Assembly: GCA_028023455.1 (NCBI GenBank)
Contig: JAQFVV010000157.1
Span: 2,296,001 to 2,360,000 of the forward strand
Direction: 5' to 3'
DNA: 64,000 nucleotides
From: Epiperipatus broadwayi
Lineage: Eukaryota; Onychophora; Udeonychophora; Euonychophora; Peripatidae
Shown: in pieces, positions 60,441 through 64,000 of the stretch
Layout of the letters: every line of letters begins with the position of its first letter
Numbering within the stretch: position 1 is the first letter of the stretch
The notes under the pieces: generated by a model
Database searches by the model: none
The model's input: only the letters and a program-made list of their open reading frames with translations
What the model was told of the DNA's origin: nothing
Made by a program: the position numbers and the translations under genes

Positions 60441-61364
60441 ACATAACATTAAAGCTATAAATATTAAACTATCAATGAAAAAATCAAACTTATCAAGAAA
60501 ATTAAAATAAATATTTTATTTGAAAAAGTGATTCAAAACAGTTAATTTTTTTTTGTTTTTTGATTTTTAGGTATACTTCATATAAATTTCACTAATTTGT
60601 CAAAAATGATTGAATAGTTAGATACTTAGTTGGAACAGACATAGATTTAAACTCTTATGCTCTCAAATGCATTACTCATAACATTATACTAAGGATAATA
60701 ATTAATTAATAATTATCTCATTAATCATTATTTTTCATCTTCATTTGTATTTTGTTCAAGATAGTTTTTATTCTCAAAAATAAAAATCTAAAATGAGTTC
60801 TATTTGGGGATCACATTAAAAAAAATGCATTCAGTAAAACTCTACTATGTTAAACAATTACTTTCCCCATAATTCACCAATCAGAATTCTGGTATCATTA
60901 AGCAAAGGTTAGTTTCATGATGCAAAACATTAGTATGGCTCAAGACTGTGACTGTATAATAATAACAACTGGAAAAGTAATTAATTCATTTAGATAAAGA
61001 AAGTTTAAAGAGTAAGAGAAACCTCAAGTTATCTTCTATTTGCTGTGAATTTCATTAAAAAGTGAGACATATCCACTCAGAATATAAATACTTCTTTTAG
61101 CATTTGCAAAAATGCATTAGTGAATTTGTTCACACATTGTTTAAGTTCCAGAAAATTAATTATTTCATGTGATAATGTATTAGTGATAAAATTGTGTGAT
61201 AAAATTGGGAAATTTTGTGAGTGATTTGTGTTTTAATCAAGATTGTGGCAAATATTTTGAGATCTTTTATCTTTGAAGGTGCTAAACCTTAATTGAATAA
61301 ATTTTGCATAAATAATATATTAATTGTTAAGAAAATAGTATTATTTTTGGAATTACTAACTCAT
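60441..61364. other. AT-rich DNA, nothing recognised
   Basis: No gene or shared repeat is supported. Confidence 0.5.
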
Positions 61365-62145
61365 TATTTTCAATCATTAACAATCCATTGTAGGATTAGC
61401 TTTCCAATTTTATCTACTTTCTCTGACCCCTAGATTATCTTCTCCACAATACACCAACAAACTATTTTATTTCATCTTTACATATTTTTTACAATCTCTT
61501 GAGATTTAGTTTAAAATTTCAAGAGCCTACCTAATGTCATCTTTTCTAGCAGTATGTCCATATCAGCTCTATTTCAGTCACTTAATTCTTTCAGTAATGT
61601 TAATAATATTTGTTTATTCTCTCACCCACACATTTTGCTATTAAAAACCCTTAATTTCAAAGATATGAGTCTATTTTATTTTAATATTATTGTTTTTCTA
61701 CCAAAATCACTCATTTAATTCTATAATTAATTATGCATTGTGTTTCTTTCTGTATTAATAATCTAACCAAGGTGTTTGAAATTGTTAATTTCTTCCAAAT
61801 CATTGTTATCAATCTTTATTTATTATCTTCTTTTGAGAAAATCCATTGAGTATTGCTTTCAATTACCTTCTTACTTTCAACTTAAACTCTTGCAACATTT
61901 CCTCAAGTTTTGAAGTATTATTTGTAAAAACAATCCCATCATAATGATTTAAATAATCTCCATGTGTTACTAACTAGATATATTATCAAGAAAATTCAAC
62001 ATATATAAAAAGTTGTTTTGCCTGAAGTAGTAGAAATTTTATCAAAGATTAGAATTAAAATATCTTCATTTTTATTTTCATCTTCAATAGCTTCTTTTAA
62101 GTCTATAAAGATTTACTTCTTTTCTTTGACTATGTTATTCTATTA
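61365..62145 (-). pseudogene. Decayed second copy of the RTE LINE
   Basis: On the minus strand this matches the 3' half of the LINE at 57225-59240, with many stops and gaps. Matching pieces in order: GGAGATTATTTAA (compare 58451), CTTGAGGAAATGTTGCAAGA (compare 58519), CACCTTGGTTAGATTATTAA (compare 58672), ATGGACATACTGCTAGAA (compare 59021), GAAATTTTAAACTAAATC and CAAGAGATTGTAAAA (compare 59063), and the terminal CTACAATGGATTGTTAATG near 61395. It reads toward lower coordinates and ends near 61365. Much older than the intact copy. Confidence 0.85.
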
Positions 62146-62952
62146 ATTCTGTTCAAACACTTCTAAAGAAAAGATTAGATTTATTTTAGTTAAGCAGTAA
62201 TTAGATGAGCAATGCTAAAAGATCATATTCGTAGTGTTTAAACTTGTTGCCTGAGATTAATTTGTTGTTTTTTTTTAAAAAAAGAATAACAGTAATAAGT
62301 ACCAGAAACAATATCTACTGGGAAGTCATTAAAAAGGTTTACTGATAGTAAAAAAGCTAGAGAGTTTTCTTGTCAATGAAATTAACACAAGTCAATTTGA
62401 ACACCAAGGCAGTAGATGAATTTGTACTGACAGTAAAGAAGCTGGAGAGATTCCTGAGTAAATTTAAATAGCAAGGCAGCATAAAAATTAAAATTGGGTA
62501 CTTTTGATCTCTTGTTATTAAAAATATATCTATTTTATTGTTTAAAGTAATGAAAAATAAAACCTTGTAATAAAATCTAATTGTATGTTTAGATATCATT
62601 GATTTTTTTCTTTTCAACTGTTTTTTTTTTTAAAAAAAAAAACAACAACATTCATTTTGTTAAATATAGATATGTTACAGAAAGGGTAATAGATGAGTTG
62701 AAGTTTTAAAATGGATTCCAAAATATTAAAAGATCTAAAAAATAAACAAAAGTGAGATGAATGAATGAGATAAGGAAGTTTATTGGAGTATATGAAAAAG
62801 AAGTTATGAGTTGGAAAAAATGGATTGTCTTTATTTTGTAGTAAAACACAAAATTCTTCAGATGGACTTTTGAACTTTTTATCAAACATTTAAATTTAAA
62901 TACAATTTTTTTTTTTTTTGATAAAACTAATAATTTACAAACATATATATAT
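62146..62952. other. AT-rich DNA, nothing recognised
   Basis: The two minus-strand frames at 62357-62617 and 62614-62889 are Phe/Leu/Ser-rich without recognisable motifs; I do not call genes. Confidence 0.45.
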
Positions 62953-63100
62953 AAACAGTGAGGATTGCCAATTCCTCTACAAGGTTTATGATAAATGCTT
63001 AGCCAGAGCCAGCACTTAAAATATCTCTGTCAGGAGTGCTGGCTCTGGCTAAGCATTTATCATAAAGCTTGTAGAGGAATTGGCAATCCTCACTGTTTAT
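62953..63100. repeat. Hairpin of family B end sequence
   Basis: Two 65 bp arms (AACAGTGAGGATTGCCAATT ... and its complement) are almost perfectly complementary around a centre of about 18 bp (63018-63035). The arm equals the left end of the family B unit at 29840-29910, so this is an inverted dimer of one family B end. The right flank (63101-63165) continues with family B sequence (AGATAGGGTCATGTGATCTA). Confidence 0.9.
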
Positions 63101-63162
63101 AACTTACAAGCTTAAGAGATAGGGTCATGTGATCTATGAATTGGATCTTTGCCTCTTATTTT

Positions 63163-63166
<4 letters not shown>

Positions 63167-63202
<36 letters not shown>
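63167..63202. repeat. (TA)n microsatellite
   Basis: About 18 TA units separate the family B hairpin from the family D palindrome. Similar long TA runs occur at the edges of several other elements in this window. Confidence 0.95.
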
Positions 63203-63205
<3 letters not shown>

Positions 63206-63206
<1 letters not shown>

Positions 63207-63720
63207 ACTAAATGTTGAACAAAGGATCAAGAATAGAATGAATCCATCTATTTGTTAACTCTAATGTTTATAAGAATAATCTTTATCAACACTGTTGATA
63301 ATTCAAAATGAAGTTAATTTATCAACCGGATGGAATATGAAACTTAAGAGTTATTAAACTCATAATTAATTATACAAGGCTGGAGGCAGCATTTTGTTTT
63401 TAACACCTTTACTGTCATAATTAAACAAGATTTAATATGTAAACTTTAAATTAAACATAGCACAATGTGTATTTAAATTTTACATATTAAATCTTGTTTA
63501 ATTATGACAATCAAGGTGTTGAAAGTGAGATGTTGTCTCCAGTCTTGTATAATTAATTATTATTTTAATAACTTTCAGTGCCATATTCCATCTAATTGAT
63601 AAATTAATTTTACTTGGAAATTACCAACAATGTTGACAAAGAGTATGCTTATAAGCATCAGAGTTACCAAAAATAGGTGGATCCATTCTATTCTTGATCC
63701 TTTGTTCAATATTTAGAGTG
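63206..63720. repeat. Family D palindrome, long form (515 bp)
   Basis: The arms start CACTAAATGTTGAACAAAGG (63206) and end CCTTTGTTCAATATTTAGAG (63699-63718) plus TG. They are complementary nearly to the centre at about 63463, where TAAACAAGATTTAATATGTA pairs with TACATATTAAATCTTGTTTA. No coding capacity. The outer ~60 bp of each arm match the short form at 13426-13563. This is the longest fold-back in the window apart from family G. Confidence 0.9.
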
Positions 63721-64000
63721 CTTTTAAGTCATAGCCTGGGGAGAGTGATTTACTCTCTTTGTTTGCATGTGCATTGAGCTATGTTATGTATATATATATT
63801 GTGCCCTTTTGTATGGGTCTCCATAAATTGTATCAATCTATTTAAAAAAATTTAAATTTAAGATCTATTTAGCTATATGATGTTAATTTATTTATGATAA
63901 TTTTTTTTTAAAAGTGTAATTAAAGTAATTCATGAGTATTTGATATGTAAAAATTGTGCTGATGTTGAGAGAGACGTTTCAATGGGAATGATAATGGTAT
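63721..64000. other. Window end, nothing recognised
   Basis: The first part (CTTTTAAGTCATAGCCTGGG and onward) matches the sequence that follows the short family D palindrome at 13564-13640, so this flank belongs to the repeat unit. The last ~180 bp show no feature. Confidence 0.5.

Noticed and set aside
63690-63720. Hammerhead in families D, E or G palindromes
   Set aside because: I searched the arms for CTGANGA followed by a hairpin and GAAA and found none.

Overview
This window is AT-rich animal DNA with no recognisable host protein-coding gene, host exon chain, rRNA or CRISPR array. The only long open frame is the reverse transcriptase of a 5'-truncated RTE-type LINE (57225-59240). Everything else that can be supported is repeat: tRNA-derived retroposons with target-site duplications, fold-back palindromes, decayed Gag-like coiled-coil pseudogenes, LTR-like segments, microsatellites, and tandem ~404-443 bp repeats that carry hammerhead ribozymes. 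This repeat mix suggests an invertebrate, probably a mollusc and possibly a cephalopod. That is an inference; no host gene confirms it.

The most interesting content is a set of hammerhead-ribozyme repeats that look like animal retrozymes (short non-autonomous retroelements whose tandem transcripts self-cleave and circularise). Six copies have a complete conserved core, CTGANGA then stem II then GAAA, and can fold helices I, II and III: 18600-18658 (+), 19050-19108 (+), 20431-20488 (+), 20840-20897 (+), 29945-29987 (-) and 47025-47083 (+). A seventh, at 12994-13036 (-), is also complete. About ten further copies show graded decay at core positions. They fall into four families, named here A (443 bp period), B (423 bp), C (404 bp) and F (409 bp). 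A, B and F share a second conserved block, a CCCATAT box followed in B and F by a small AGACAT/ATGTCT hairpin, 137-153 nt before the ribozyme core.

Layout. 1-3830: minus-strand Gag-like coiled-coil pseudogene split by a ~2 kb insertion that carries an LTR-like segment; an inverted relative of that segment lies at 55182-55840. 3830-12170: mostly featureless AT-rich DNA with a tRNA-derived retroposon (9732-9870) and a 430 bp palindrome. 12170-21040: dense ribozyme-repeat zone (families A, B, C, F) mixed with palindromes D, E and G. 21040-29470: featureless except a coiled-coil pseudogene and an LTR-like GC-richer block. 29470-30820: tRNA-Gly retroposon, a family B ribozyme unit and a decayed family C unit. 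30820-42530: AT-rich, one palindrome and a few ribozyme relics. 42530-47220: family C cluster in direct and inverted arrangement. 47220-57215: a 288 bp tandem duplication, a promoter-like cluster and the second LTR-like segment. 57216-64000: the RTE LINE inserted in family B sequence, a decayed second RTE copy in the opposite orientation, and the largest palindrome (63206-63720).

Working model (inference): ribozyme repeats are transcribed as multimers, cut themselves at the hammerhead sites into ~400 nt monomers, and are reinserted by a reverse transcriptase supplied in trans. The nearby RTE is one candidate supplier, but nothing in this window links the two directly.
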